Positions 9,930 to 22,305 are shown, numbered from the stretch's first letter. The stretch: 64,000 nucleotides of DNA from Mytilus californianus (GCF_021869535.1 NW_026262593.1:61588318-61652317); one strand, 5' to 3'. Program-made: numbers and translations. The notes: generated by a model from the sequence alone, not told the origin.

Positions 9930-12270
9930 TATTCGTAATATATGTTACTTTCATTCACAACGCTTCTAGACTAGGGGTGATAGAAAAGATTAATAACCTG
10001 ACATAGTGTGTATATGTGTATTTATGTAAATAAAAGAACATGCCCAAAAGAACAGTTAATCAAAACAAAAAGAAAGCATCAGTTATCATGTATTTCACAT
10101 TTTAATGCAGCTCAAGTTATTATAGGCATTTCCGTGTACTTTAATAGATATAAGACGTAATAACGAAATCCTGTCGTTATGAAAGTTAAATGATAACAAA
10201 AAACTTACAGTTCGTATTTTATATTATACAATTATTGACTTTTGATTAGAGTGATACAATTATGTATTAACCCAAGTAATAACATATTCCCCGGGCCAAT
10301 GGTTTTTTATCTCCAGTTTTCTACTATTTGCTGAAGATCTTTATTTATTCCTTGTTTTTAGAATAGATATAGCATCTGCCTAGGCAGGTGTTTACTTATC
10401 TTTTTAAATATTACTCAAAGGAATTAGCACCGAAAAAGAAGAAGAATTTGCATGACATCACAAACCTACATCATTGCCAAGGTCAATTAATATTAGGATA
10501 CACGTGAGCTGTTCCAAATATATTACTTACTTCTTAAAATTTTTTACAAGGTGAATAATATAATTTTTTACAAAAGAAGATTCCAAATGCGCTCAGCCAG
10601 TAGGTAAAGAAAAATTCAATGATCATATGATAAGACATAATTATTGGCAGTTAATGATGTTCTGACAATGACTTATCAACCTTATATAAATGATGTTGAA
10701 CGAGGCCAGCGTCCAATGTTGTATGTCTTATTTACGGGGTTTATAAACCATTGTATCAACTGATTTAAAAAAACACCAATTATTTTGTAATATTACTTTT
10801 TCTCAATCTCCGAATTTCTAGTATCTGCTCAAGACATTTAACTGCTTTGGCAGTTGCTAACTTATATAAGTTGAAACATTCAATCAAATTTACGATAAAA
10901 AAATTAACATATCATATACAAACCTTACATTTTTATTAGCGGTTAATATAATGATTTGCACTAGAAGAATCTCTATGGTTTTAGACAATTAGAAAATAGA
11001 ACATTTAGAGTCATACTTTCGTCTTCACCATGGGAAAGATTTATACCCAAAGCGATACATTGCTTTTTGGGTCTTTAACAAAGAAAAAAAAATGATTTTT
11101 AGATATATCAACAACTTACGATGGTCCCGACTTTGAAAAAGACATAATAGGCGTTCAGAAAGATATTTTTGATCAACTGATTTTATGTTCGTAATGATCA
11201 GGACAGTAAACATTCTAAATAGATAATATTAACTGAATTTGTCAGAGTACAGCAGATGATTTTTTTTTATTTTGAATGTTTTGTAATCTGATTCAAATGA
11301 GAGAAAAAAGGGAGAAGTGAAAAACTGAATGATCGTAGACTGTCAATGTGGCAGACATCCAAGTACACAAGCAAAGCACAAATTTCACCTGGCGGTTACT
11401 TTAAAAGCAATATACAGGTGTCTACATAATGCGATAATGATTGTTGTTATCAAGCTTCAGTGTAAAGTATAGCTTGTATCTAAATAATTTAAGGGACAAT
11501 GATTTTTAGAAGATGTATTAGAATATTGTCGGGTGAAATGTACCATATCAGCATCTCATTTACCTTAACATTTTTGAACAGGTCCAATTTTCTCTATATT
11601 TTAGTTGAAAAGAAGTTTGAAAACAAATAAAGTTGAAAATCTAAATCTTTTGTTCACAATAATTAAAATTTTGTAGAAGGATCCCAAATCAAAGAATCGT
11701 ACGAGTTTAAGATTTACATGTTTATGAGTTATATACCAGCATGTTTTTGGTCAGAACAAAATCGCGATTCTTTCCGCGGTGAGTAGAAAGACATAACTAT
11801 CAGTATGAAATAAGCAAATCTTTTTTCAAGTCATGATCAAATATTCTTTCTTATATATGCAAATATAGTATCATGTAAAATGAAAAAATTATCATAGAAA
11901 GGTCAACGGAAAACGATATAAACAACTCTGTTAGCATCAAACATAGTAAAGAGTTATAAATATCAAAATGGCCATTTGATATGATTAATTTGGACCGTTT
12001 ATTTTTATTTATTTTTCTAAATATAAATATATATATGATAGTTTAACAAATATGTTAGTAAATGTTTAAAACAAAAATCATATTTTATCAAACTATGTTA
12101 GATTATAAATCGCGCATGCGCTGGTATTTAAGACATTTGTGTAATGTAGCATGATACAACGACTTCGAAGTTATTGCAAAGGGATGTTTGATTGTTGAAA
12201 AAAGTACGCACGCCAACTTTTTTTTACTAGACTCCAAATTCAAATAGAAAAGGAATTACTAGAATCCATC
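9930..12270. other. Intron stretch, nothing recognised
   Basis: AT-rich sequence between exons K and L. Short open frames occur (for example 11,025-11,213 minus) without domain or splice support. No clear repeat was identified. Confidence 0.5.
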
Positions 12271-12279
12271 AATTGACAA

Positions 12280-12530
12280 AAGGCCAAAAACACCAACACT
12301 AAAAAGTAAAGAGAAGAAAAACATTCTACAAAAAAACTACATAGAAAAAAAAACTAAAGATTGAGCAACAAGAATCCAACAAAAACCGTATTGTTCTCAG
12401 GTGTTCCAGGAGAGTAATCAGCTCCTGATCCCCATCTGGTAACCGTCGTGTTGCTTAGGGGAAATACAGGATCCATGCAAAGGGGAGGGAACTGTGGCTT
12501 CGACAGTTGGAACATGTACGTTGCTATCTT
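12280..12530 (-). repeat. Repeat family A, degenerate copy
   Basis: Shares GAGCAACAAGAATCCAACAA, TCTCAGGTGTTCCAGGAGAG, TAATCAGCTCCTGATCC and ACCGTCGTGTTGCT with the copies at 2,843 and 19,846, at clearly lower identity. Confidence 0.65.
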
Positions 12531-12644
12531 TAATATAATAAATTAAGACGACAGCAGTTTGCCGATGATAAAAAAAATTGTGTCAATCCATTAAAAAGAG
12601 ACAAATCAGGCACTCAGAAACCAGTGTTGAATTGAAACAGTCAT

Positions 12645-12870
12645 TTAGATCTGAACAGGTCTCAAACTACTAAAAAGAACATTATTAAATCATTTCCAGT
12701 CGTTAGGTACATTTTCAGAGTTATCCACTGCGGTGAATTCAGTACTGTTCAGACAATCTGCTTGCCGACACTTAAGATTTGTTCTGTTTATGTTTAGACT
12801 GTTCAGTAGTTTGTATTTACCTGAACACATCAACATCGTGCTGATTAGCATGAAAAGCCTTTTTATTTCT
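12645..12870. repeat. Fold-back repeat family FB-B, partial copy 2
   Basis: Contains TTATCCACTGCGGTGAATTC, AGTACTGTTCAGACAATCTG and CTTGCCGACACTTAAG, matching the left arms of copies at 4,775 and 16,485. The right arm is missing. A 22-bp direct repeat (tttttcaaaccggtttattta, twice) follows at 12,901-12,945. Confidence 0.65.
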
Positions 12871-12949
12871 TTGTATTCTTAAAAAGCTCGCATATTATTG
12901 ATTTTTCAAACCGGTTTATTTAATTTTTCAAACCGGTTTATTTAATATT

Positions 12950-14100
12950 AAGTGTAAATAAGAAATATGCTCAAAACCTTGCACCTTTAATACATCTTTT
13001 TGTTTGTGAACATACCAATGATGAGATTTTAAGACATGAGTATAACAATGTGCGAATGCGTTACGTCCGTATTGCTTTTTCAAAGATATTCGTTCATAAG
13101 GAACGAACAAATCATTGAAAATCAATGATTATAGTTACCTGAGGGATGTCAAGAACTGTAGGTAACTTTTTACCTACAGAATGCAAACATTTAAAGACAT
13201 ATGCGGATAATGTGCTTCAAAATATATTTGCAAATATTTCGGCTTTTGGCGGAAGTCAGTTTTCGGGTTACTTGCACTAGGCAAACGAACTGCAACATTT
13301 GATATTAGACCAGATATTTAACTTTAATATATCCAACAAAATACTTGACTGCCCTGAAGGAAGTTGAAGTATAATATTTATCTAAACTGAGTGTTTACCT
13401 GTAAAGAATGGGCGTAATATATATATAAAAAAAATTTTATGAATAATAATTGCCAAAAAATGCGTTAATTATCCGTTAATGCCAGATGTGCAATATTCAT
13501 TTAAAAGTATAGGCACGTTAGTCAGGAGAAACAAGGTCATGTCTAAATGGTTAAACAATCCATACAAAGCGGATCAGATAAAAAAAAGTAAACTTCAGCA
13601 ATAACCAGACCATATATTATTCTTAGAAAAGGTCTGGTTCAATTGGTCAACTTGTCCGTTTTCAAGTTGCATGCTAACAAGATAAATGCTAAACTTAATC
13701 TCATCTGAGTTTAGTTTCAAAAACGGAACTGTTAATTTGTTTTCCCGAAGACATAAATAAAACAGTCCTGGCACTGTGTATGGTTTTTGGGTTAAATTGA
13801 CATTGGTTCTAGGACAAGTCAACGGTCGATTTATTTGTTACAAGGTAGCTATTTTCTATTAAACATATCTTGTCATTAGGGTTATATATTGTTTCTTTCT
13901 GTACGAACTATATCCTAATCGTACTGTAATGATGTCTGTCTATATTTGATAACGTTTGCTGTCACTTTGTCAAATTCGACTGATCATTGTTAGTTTTCAT
14001 GTTCACACGGAAAACTTGAAAAAGACATGCAGCCAAATGTCAAAAGTCTATTGAAATTACTATCTATCCGGTACGCTCGTAGCGAAAAAGTCAGGAAACT
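12950..14100. other. Intron stretch, nothing recognised
   Basis: Two short minus open frames (12,928-13,125 and 13,595-13,822) lack splice or domain support. No repeat family was recognised. Confidence 0.5.
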
Positions 14101-14109
14101 AAACATTAT

Positions 14110-14400
14110 CAATGTTATACCCTTTTTTAATGTTAAATCAACAATATATAAGTATTGTTTATCAGCTTGATTGTTTGCTGTCTATCATATTTGTGTTCCG
14201 TTGGATCAGGCAGTTGTTTTCTGTCTTTATTTCAATTGTTTTACATTTAGTTATTTCTGGGTCTTTTATAGCTAAATATACGGTTTGGGATTTGCTCATT
14301 ATTGAAGGCCGTACAGTGACCTACAGTAGCTTACATTTGCTTCATCTAACATCTTGTGGATAGTTGTCTCGTTGGCAATCGCACCATATCTCCTTACTTT
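14110..14400 (+). repeat. Repeat family B, copy 1
   Basis: Contains ATACGGTTTGGGATTTGCTC, ATTGAAGGCCGTACAGTGAC, GATAGTTGTCTCGTTGGCAA and TCGCACCATATCTCCTTA. The same blocks occur at 49,640-49,845 and, reversed, at 53,480 and 55,430. Confidence 0.8.
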
Positions 14401-14583
14401 TAGAAGACATGTTGATGTTTAATTTTAATTAAAATGCAGTTGATGACTACCTTTTACCATTTTATTCATAGACGTACATATACAGTTTTTTTAATATGAA
14501 GTTATTTTGTGATGTTTTGTAAAGGAAAGCTATAATAATAGAACTTAATCATGTTAATGTAGAGTTATATAGTAACAAAGTAC

Positions 14584-14767
14584 CATTTGTTTGGTGCAAT
14601 AACTCTTTGAAACTTGTGAGTTGCGTCATGTTTATCTTCCATATAACAATTATTACATAATTCATAATCCTCACAGTCCAAACACTGCCATCTAAATCCT
14701 TTGATGCATGTGTTGAATTCACCTAGGTGATTACATATGTGACAGAAATAGCTTTCATGTTCAACTC
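14584..14767 (-). CDS. Exon K, ZZ-type zinc finger of module 2
   Basis: A 184-nt exon (phase 1 in, 2 out), acceptor tcttttgcag|GAGTTG, donor CAAATG|gtactttg. The ligands are CHIC, CLDC (in RWQCLDCEDYELC), CNNC, and the H pair in KHDATHKF. The frame runs on to a stop at about 14,565, so the exon could look terminal. The donor gives the same leaving phase (2) as the module 1 ZZ exon, and exon L joins it in frame, which favours splicing. If the donor is skipped the protein ends 6 residues after IAPNKW. Confidence 0.92.
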
Positions 14768-14969
14768 CTGCAAAAGAAAGATAATTGAAGCAGAAAAGTA
14801 ACTTCATGTAATATTGTTAATTGCATGCAACTGATCATTCAACAACGCATATATATTAGAAATACCCCTAACTTTCTGAATCCTTGGCGCAATAAGACAT
14901 TTACCAGCATATGAGTTTACACACAGACGATACAGGCAGGGAAAAGGTGAAGTAATAAAAGAATTTACA

Positions 14970-16000
14970 ATCCTGAGATGTGAAAACTACCGATCTTAAG
15001 TGATGTCTCAGTTTTTGGCAAAGTGTAGCCATTGTTTACTAATATTGCTGTCATCTGTATGATACAAATCATCTAAACTAGAAAAATTATTTGTTAATGA
15101 CAACGCCATAGAACTTTAATGATGAAGTGCAAATATGGTCAGTTTTGGCTGCTGCAGATAGATAGTTTTGTTTTATTAACCGTCCTGGCATATGAAAACT
15201 ATTGATTTTAAGTGACATCTAAGTATTTGGAATAAAGACAACAGTAGTATACCGCTATTTCAATAATCATAAATCGATTAAGCGAAAACAAATCCAGATC
15301 ACAAACCAACACCGAGGGAAACACATCAACTATAACAGGAAAACAACAGAACAATAGAAATACTGAACTGCAACAAAAACAAACGCCAACATACATAGAA
15401 GCGGACTGTTTGATAACAAATGCCAAATTCCTTACTTGGTACCGAACGTTTTAAGAAAAAAAAGTGAGTTGAACCTGGTTTTATGGCTAGCCAAACCTCC
15501 TGCTTATAAAGATGTTAAAAATAGTGCTACAATGACAACATTACGTGACAGGATTACAGTACAAATAAACGCTCAGGAATAAAAACAGGAAAATGCTGGC
15601 CATCTTAGTTGATGCGGAAAAAAGTGTAGTCATTGTGTACCGATATTGCTGTCATTTATATTCTACAAGTCATCCTGAGTTAAGAAATTTTGAATCGCCA
15701 TATGATTTGTATTATGAAGTACTAATATGGTCAGTTTGGTTGATTCGGTCAAAAAGTCTAATTATACAAACAATCCTGAGATATGACAACTAATGATGTT
15801 TAGAGACGTCTAAGTATTTTGAATAAAAAGAGGAAATGTTGGTACACTAAATTGATGCAACATTTTGTAGTTGTACCAATATTGCTGTCGTTTGTATCAT
15901 ACAATCCATCCTGGGTACACAAATTTACTGATTAATGATCCCGCATTTTATTGTTTTGTAATAAAGAGCAAATGTGATCAGTTTTTATTGATTGGGTCAA
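14970..16000. repeat. ~250-bp degenerate minisatellite, three units, interrupted
   Basis: Units at about 14,970-15,235, 15,600-15,835 and 15,836-16,000 share a series: AATCCTGAGAT(A/G)TGA, AGTGTAG(C/T)CATTGT, ATATTGCTGTCATTTGTAT, and AAATATGGTCAGTTTT. A family C repeat (15,235-15,500) lies between units 1 and 2. Confidence 0.75.
15235..15500 (-). repeat. Repeat family C, copy 1
   Basis: Reads ATAAAGACAACAGTAGTATA, AAACACATCAACTATAACAG, AAACAAACGCCAACATACAT and GAACCTGGTTTTATGGCTAG. This is the reverse complement of the copy at 31,920-32,190. Confidence 0.8.
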
Positions 16001-16484
16001 ACAATTTTGCTATACCAACCAATATGATACCGGCAGATAATATTTGTAATAAAGTACAATTATGAAAGATGATATTGCTTTAAAAAATTATGTACCGTGT
16101 TTTATGCAATATCTGTACAAATCACAACTTAAACATTTTATATAAATATTAATGATACCATTATACAATGTACGTTAAACGTTTGTTTTAAACTGGATTT
16201 TGATTTGTTAAAAGAAAAAATACGGAGATATTTGTATTCCAATCAAATGTGTATGCATGATTGTTTATTTATATCAAGAAACAGATATTTTAAATTTGTT
16301 TATATATCGATGTAAAGCGGTCCTGGTTACAAGTTACCTAAATGTTAAACAGACTAGGAAAACAAATTTTGATTTCAAGTATTTTTTGTTTTGCTTTTCA
16401 TAAAGCAGTGGGCGATAAATGCAATAATGCACGTACTAGTAAACAAATTTTTTTCTGAAACGGTCATGTCGATCTAGATAGCTC

Positions 16485-16860
16485 TAAAAAGATTGAACAA
16501 TAAATTATTAATTTAGTCAACCTTTCAGTCAACTTTCAGACTTATACACTGCGGTAAATTCAGTACTGTTCAAACATTTCGCTTGCAGTCAATTACGATC
16601 TGTTAAGACTTAGATCAGACTGTTCAGTTCTTGATATTTACTTGTACAGATCAATGATATACTGAATTGCTTGAAAAGCTAATTAACAGTTACTGTACTG
16701 AATTGATCGCAAGCAAATATCTGTACAGTACTGAATTTACCGCGTACGATTATTTTGAAAGGGAGAATATGGCTTGACAACTTATATTCCGACTGTACAG
16801 ATGATGTTTAGATCAAAATGACTGTCTCAGACTAAATATTGTTTACTAGTGACTCAGCTT
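16485..16860. repeat. Fold-back repeat family FB-B, full copy 3
   Basis: The left arm (CACTGCGGTAAATTCAGTAC, TTTCGCTTGCAGTCAATTAC) and right arm (ACTGAATTGATCGCAAGCAA, ACAGTACTGAATTTACCGCG) are inverted copies around a short centre. The closing block AAAATGACTGTCTCAGACTA matches copy 1. No open frame of note. Confidence 0.8.
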
Positions 16861-17482
16861 TAAAATTTCACGTGAATAAACGCCTCATTTTATAAATTCA
16901 AGCATTACAATGGAAGTTAGCATCTAGATTAGTACACATAGTGTCTTTTGCTTTCATAACGACACTAGGTTGAAACCTCTGCTTGTGTACTGCTTATCAT
17001 CAGTCCAGTAGCTCAGTACTTCGGTATGGAATTTAATGTGCATATATAGCTTATTAAAATATAACAGTTGTAGATAATAGAACATTATTCAAAATGAAGG
17101 GAAGTATCCCTCTCGTGCATATATTTCTTTCTGCCCCTGACTTCATAATCAGCCGTTATGAATCTTTATTATAGAGTTGCTCGAGATTACGTCATTTAGG
17201 ACTATCTATTCTTGAACAGTTTATAAACAGAATCAAATAGATACATGCACACTGATTTTCGAAGTTGTATCTTTGTGCAGTTTTGGACGGTTAAAAGCTA
17301 GAATAGCTTCTGACAATTATACGTGTACACTAGCTCAAATTAAGCAAAAACAGTTTTAAACAGTTTTTTGCCATATCATTCTGACAGTTTTGAAGAGAGA
17401 TAACAACTGATTTGTACCATCACTTAACAGGATAGTGGGTTATTAACATTGATAATACCTAATAAACATAATTAACCAATAC

Positions 17483-17651
17483 CTGATGGTCCATTGTCTA
17501 AAATTCGAAGCAATTCATTCTGTACATCATAATGACGTGTGTTTCCATTGTCCCATTGAACATGTACGATCTGCGATTTTTTCTTCTGATCTCTAGATGT
17601 TCCTTGATCTTGTTTTGATTTATCATCCGTTGTTGTATTTCTTGATGATTT
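17483..17651 (-). CDS. Exon J, second half of first MIB/HERC2 domain, module 2
   Basis: A 169-nt exon (phase 0 in, 1 out), acceptor cgttgtag|AAATCATC, donor CATCAG|gtattgg. It starts with about 26 polar residues (KSSRNTTTDDKSKQDQG and on to KKKS), then the family core IVHVQWDNGNTRHYDV and LLRILDNGPSG, as in MIB1 (WDNG, then L-R-I-L-D). The polar stretch is an insertion inside the domain that module 1 lacks. It sits at the site where this domain is split by an intron. Confidence 0.92.
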
Positions 17652-17811
17652 CTACAACGATAGATTGTTGCTCAGCTTTTGATTTTTGTATTTAGTTTAT
17701 TAGACATAATTCAAATAAATACATAGATTCAAAATATTTTTCAGACTATATATTTGCTTGAAAAATATTTTACACATTTCCCAATTTTCAGAATATCTAA
17801 TATACTGTTTA

Positions 17812-18189
17812 ATAGTCCGAGATTACTCTGACGTCCAACAGCTGTTTTGCCAGACAAGCTGGGGCCGTGGGACGTCAGAGCTCGTCCCATATCAAAAAGT
17901 GGATATTTGCCCGTTCAAAATAGATGCGCTGCTTCGTCGCTTCTGGTGCCAACGGACGGCCTTGGAATTATATAAATCGGGTATCAATTTGTTCATTTTT
18001 CATTTATCTCTTCATTTATGTAAGTTTCACCTACCTGCCACCCTTTATTTTCTCATATTTAGACAGTTTTCACAGTGACCCATCAATTCAGACATTTTTA
18101 CTTTTATTTTCAAATGGACGAGAGATTTTGCGACAGGTCCCAGCTTGTCTGGCAAAACAGCCGTTGGACGTCAGAGTAATCTCGGACTA
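17812..18189. mobile_element. 378-bp non-autonomous inverted-repeat element (MITE) with 8-bp target duplication
   Basis: The left end TAGTCCGAGATTACTCTGAC continues GTCCAACAGCTGTTTTGCCA and GACAAGCTGGG. The right end is its reverse complement with one mismatch over about 50 bp. The target duplication ACTGTTTA is exact at 17,804-17,811 and 18,190-18,197. An 8-bp duplication suggests hAT-type or P-type transposition. The open frames inside (17,758-18,078 and 17,924-18,190) show no transposase motif. Confidence 0.92.
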
Positions 18190-19222
18190 ACTGTTTATAT
18201 GTATCCCTGACTTAGTATACTTTTTTGCTCAGTCTTTAGTTGCCTATGCTGTGTTTTGTAAACAGTTATTTATCCTTTGATCGTTTTTCGTTTTTTCCCA
18301 TGGCATTGCCAATTTGTGTCTGACTTTTGAGTAAGGATATCCCTTTGGTGTTTTTCGCTTTTCTTTTGGAACATACATATGTCATAACAATCAAGCAATT
18401 TGTCATGGCGTTCGTAAAACATATGAAGGGCGATGACTCATTATTCCACTTGGAACTCTAATCGTTTTCTTGTTAGCAGTAAACTTCTATCAACAAAACC
18501 CATGATCGGAACCGCATGTTTTAGAAAATTGTAGCAACTGGAAAATATTTACTCCATATGAAAGCATTACGGTTTCGTTAACACATTTACTGTCAACTAC
18601 AGCTCACAAATAACCATAAAATTGTTCATTCTTGGTGAAGTATTCGACCAATGTGTATTACACATCTGTCATTCTGTCTTGCATTAACAACGCCTATACG
18701 ATGTCGGCTAGTGATGGCTTGGTCAAATTTTTGATAATTGAATATCTTAACACCAAAACGCTGGAGCACAAAAATTCGTCATTTTCAAATCAATTATTTC
18801 GTTTTTATTTAAGATAATCATTGCCTTAATCATTAAAATACAGTGCGTCTAACAGCTAAGAATGACAGCACTCTCCAAACTATAGCAGAACCATTTGTAT
18901 TAAATTTCAAGTTATATTTATGTTGTCAAATACTTAAATAAATTCATTTCCGAGCATACATTAATAGATGGAAAAACAAAGAATTATCTTGCTATTAAAT
19001 AACTTTAAATAGACGTCTTAAACGAAAAGGGATGACTTTGCATTTTGATATCAAAGAGATTGACGTAATGATAACGATTATAATCAACCGTAACGTAGTG
19101 TTTCATGTAAATTAAATTGTCAGCAGTAGAAAACATAAACAGTAACATCCCTTGATAAGGTAAAGATAAAATCACAATATTTACCTAAAGACGAACATAT
19201 GAACATTTTATGATAGTTATAC

Positions 19223-19329
19223 CTTGTGAATCTTTACAATTGTTCCAACATATCCTAATCCTCCATCGTCTTTATCATTTTCCTTCCATGCTGGACCTCT
19301 TACAACTCGTAATCCATTAAAAGCAGAGT
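19223..19329 (-). CDS. Exon I, first half of first MIB/HERC2 domain, module 2
   Basis: A 107-nt exon (phase 1 in, 0 out), acceptor taacttag|ACTCTGC, donor CACAAG|gtataac. It reads SAFNGLRVVRGPAWKENDKD, then DGGLGYVGTIVKIHK. This is a textbook MIB/HERC2 start: G-L-R-V-V-R-G-x-x-W, D-x-D-G-G and G-T-I-V. The exon accepts the G left over from exon H, so modules 1 and 2 are in the same frame across a 4.7-kb intron that contains a retroelement. Confidence 0.92.
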
Positions 19330-20538
19330 CTAAGTTATAGCCAAAACATAATTGTACTTTCAAAAACAAGCTTTAGATTAACAATCTTGATAATTGTGTA
19401 CATTATAATAAACGATTTTGAATGACTTGAAAAAACTATATAAATATGCTTATCAGATCGACATATTCTTTAAAGAAATATCAAATATGAATTATCTTAT
19501 CTTTTGAGGATATTTTATTTCAAAATTTGTGTTTTTTTTATATTAAGTTTGCTTTTTAAATTTATTTACAAAAAGGGGACGAGAATACATACTAAAAATA
19601 TGCATCCCTATACCATGCGTCTAAAGGTTTGTTTTCTTTTTAATCACATTTGTCAGTTAGATATTGTTATTTTAATTTGAGTCCTATAATCGTTAGAAAA
19701 AATGCTGACATCCTGCATTTCTAAGGGATAATACACTTCTAAAAAACATAGTTTATAGATGATATCATTCGTTTGAATGTTAAATTAGCAAAACGTTTAG
19801 GACAGTGATAAATATGTCTTATATGGCATTTTGCATGAAATCGAAACAACGCCATGGCTAAAAAAGAAAAAGACTAACAGACAAACAATAGTACGCAAAA
19901 CACAACATAGAAAACTAAAGACTGAGCAACACGAACCCCACCACAAACTGGGGGTAATCTCATGTGCTCCGAAAGAGTAAGCAGGTCTTGCTCCACATGA
20001 GGCACCCGTCGTGTTGCTCATGTTAGTAAAAACCATGTAATACGTCTAATTCGGTAGGTCACATTCGGAAAAAGGGAACGGGATTGTAGTAACGATATTA
20101 GAAACATATCCGTTATCATCTGTGAAACTGATATTCCATAACGGTCAACCAATTCGTGATTGCGTCCGTAAAACATACAAAGGGATGATTTCAACTTCAC
20201 CACTTGGAACTCTTGTTTAATAGCTTCCTTGTCAGCAGCAACTCTCTATCAAGGAAATCATGATAGGAAATACAACCCCTGGAATACCATATCAACTGGT
20301 AGATATAATTCCGTATGCAGGCGCTGCTGGAATGTTGCTACATAGAAATGGAAAGTTCACAATTGAGAAGCTGAAATCATCTCTTTTGTCGAAAAGTTTT
20401 GTTTTCAACCCAACCTTCATTGTGAATTTCTAGATGTAAGTCAAGATATGAGACAGACTTAACTGTATCTGTTGTATCTTTTATCTCAAGTCCGATGGGA
20501 TAGATGCGTTCAACATAGTCACCAAATTTTGAATTATT

Positions 20539-21587
20539 GTGACGAAATATCGGTTCCCTCAAATGGAACTTGTTTTCCCTAAAATTGTGTGTTGACGTTG
20601 TGTTAATCGAACCGATAAATGACTATTGATATCATATATTTCTTGTATAAGTATGTTTTAACATTGTTAACTCTAAAGCTATTATTATCCTTGTCTCTGT
20701 TATTACATTTGGAACACCTGAATTGTTTTTTTCAATTGACGTACAATGACGTTTTACCTATTTTGGTAATTACCAGTTCCGGTGTAGGTAATTTTGGTAT
20801 TTAATAAATGGTAAATGGTAAACCAAATCGGTAAATTGGTTTACCTAAGTATAAATACTGCGGGGGATTCAGATAAGTCTTCAGCACGATTTTACCCTGG
20901 GCAAGTAATTCTCGCTAATTCCAAGCGATTTTTATATAAATATAGATATCATTTACCAGACCAAGTAGTAACAAGGCAGACAACATTTTACAATGTGCGA
21001 GGAGACTAAGTCCGTATAACGTGCGTTTGATAAATCCTTTACAATTCCAGTTACACTTAGAAAATAACTTCCCAAGTAAAACTATTTTAACGAATGTTTT
21101 GGTATCGAATTTTACCATTTACTGAATACAAAATTACAATTAGTAAACTTGCTGAGTATATTTTTCCGCTATCCTTTTACTTTATTTACGGAAGAAGGCT
21201 GATAAAATGTCTATTTATTAGAATTGAACACTGTTAAGTTATTTAAAATATATATGTATTGTTGATATTTAATGCATATTAAAGTTAGTATAAGCTGATT
21301 TTTATTTAACGAGTCTGTTTTTCTTACAAACATCGATACGGAGAGTTACCATAGAAAACCACGCTTTCACGGACCAAAAACCTACACTCCAATCTACCCT
21401 TTTATATCCGAGTCATTACCTTACCAGAGGAGCCAACCTTACCAGGGTGTATACAGAATACCAGAGTACCACGCTACCAAAGAAAGAGTTACTAAATGTA
21501 CACTTTTATTCTCTTTTTATTACTGCTATAACAAAAACATATTCTTATAGCATTACACTAAGGCCCGACCGCTCGGTTTTTCGTTAC
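20539..21587. mobile_element. 1,049-bp insertion with short inverted ends inside RT remnant 1
   Basis: Begins GTGACGAAATATCGG and ends CCGCTCGGTTTTTCGTTAC, which read inward as inverted ends matching at about 13 of 16 positions. It is flanked by the 6-bp direct repeat ATTATT (20,533-20,538 and 21,588-21,593). Removing it rejoins the RT frame after DDVLSLNN. The interior is AT-rich with a GGTAAATTGGTTTACC palindrome and no long open frame. The DNA transposon superfamily was not identified. Confidence 0.8.
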
Positions 21588-22044
21588 ATTATTTAATGAG
21601 AGAACATCATCTATATAGCGGAAAGTAAAGTTAAAGGATACTTCTAACTTCTTTTCTTTCTTCCTTAGATGGTCCTGTATGAGGTCAGCCTCACATGAAT
21701 AGAGGAACAAGTCGGCAAGAAAAGGGACACAGTTTAATTTGTTCCCATTGGAATGCAGATTATTTGTTGAAAAAACACGTCCTTCAAACGTAATAAATAT
21801 GTTGTCAATCAAGAAATTAAGCATCTTGAAAATGTCAGTTTCAGAAAATGTGTTGTTTGCATCCGAGTGATATTTTACAAAGTAGACTTTATCCCTCCTT
21901 AAGACAAGATACTTGTATCTACATTTGTCATTCCTTTTTATGAAACAATGCAGGACCAACTCTTTCAGTTTGTCTTTTAGTTTGGAATGGGGAATACTTG
22001 TGTAAAGTGCCGAAAAGTCAAATGTTTAAATACTATTGCAAGAT

Positions 22045-22305
22045 TTTGATTTTTATTTTTGGTGTTTTAACGCCACTTTTAAGCACCGCTTTTGGTCTTT
22101 TTCGTGGCGGTCAGTTTTTATTGGTGGAGGAAGCCGGAGTGCCCGGAGAAAACCACCGACCTTCGATAGGAAAACGGACAAACCCAGTCAATTAAGATTG
22201 GAGTCGGGTGCACCCGCACGAGCGGGTTCGAACTCACAACCTCAGTGTTGACTGGTTAGTGATTACAGTAGTAACTACTTAGACCACTCGGCCACCGAGG
22301 CCCCC
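22045..22305 (-). mobile_element. tRNA-derived SINE, copy 3, with perfect 14-bp target duplication
   Basis: Same body as copies 1 and 2, for example CGTGGCGGTCAGTTTTTATT, AGTGCCCGGAGAAAACCACC and CCACTCGGCCACCGAGG. The target duplication TACTATTGCAAGAT is exact at 22,031-22,044 and 22,306-22,319. It lies within the RT remnant, so it inserted after that element. Confidence 0.95.

Noticed and set aside
14565-14583. Stop codon after the second ZZ exon as the protein end
   Set aside because: A donor at 14,583 gives the same phase as the module 1 ZZ exon, and exon L continues in frame.
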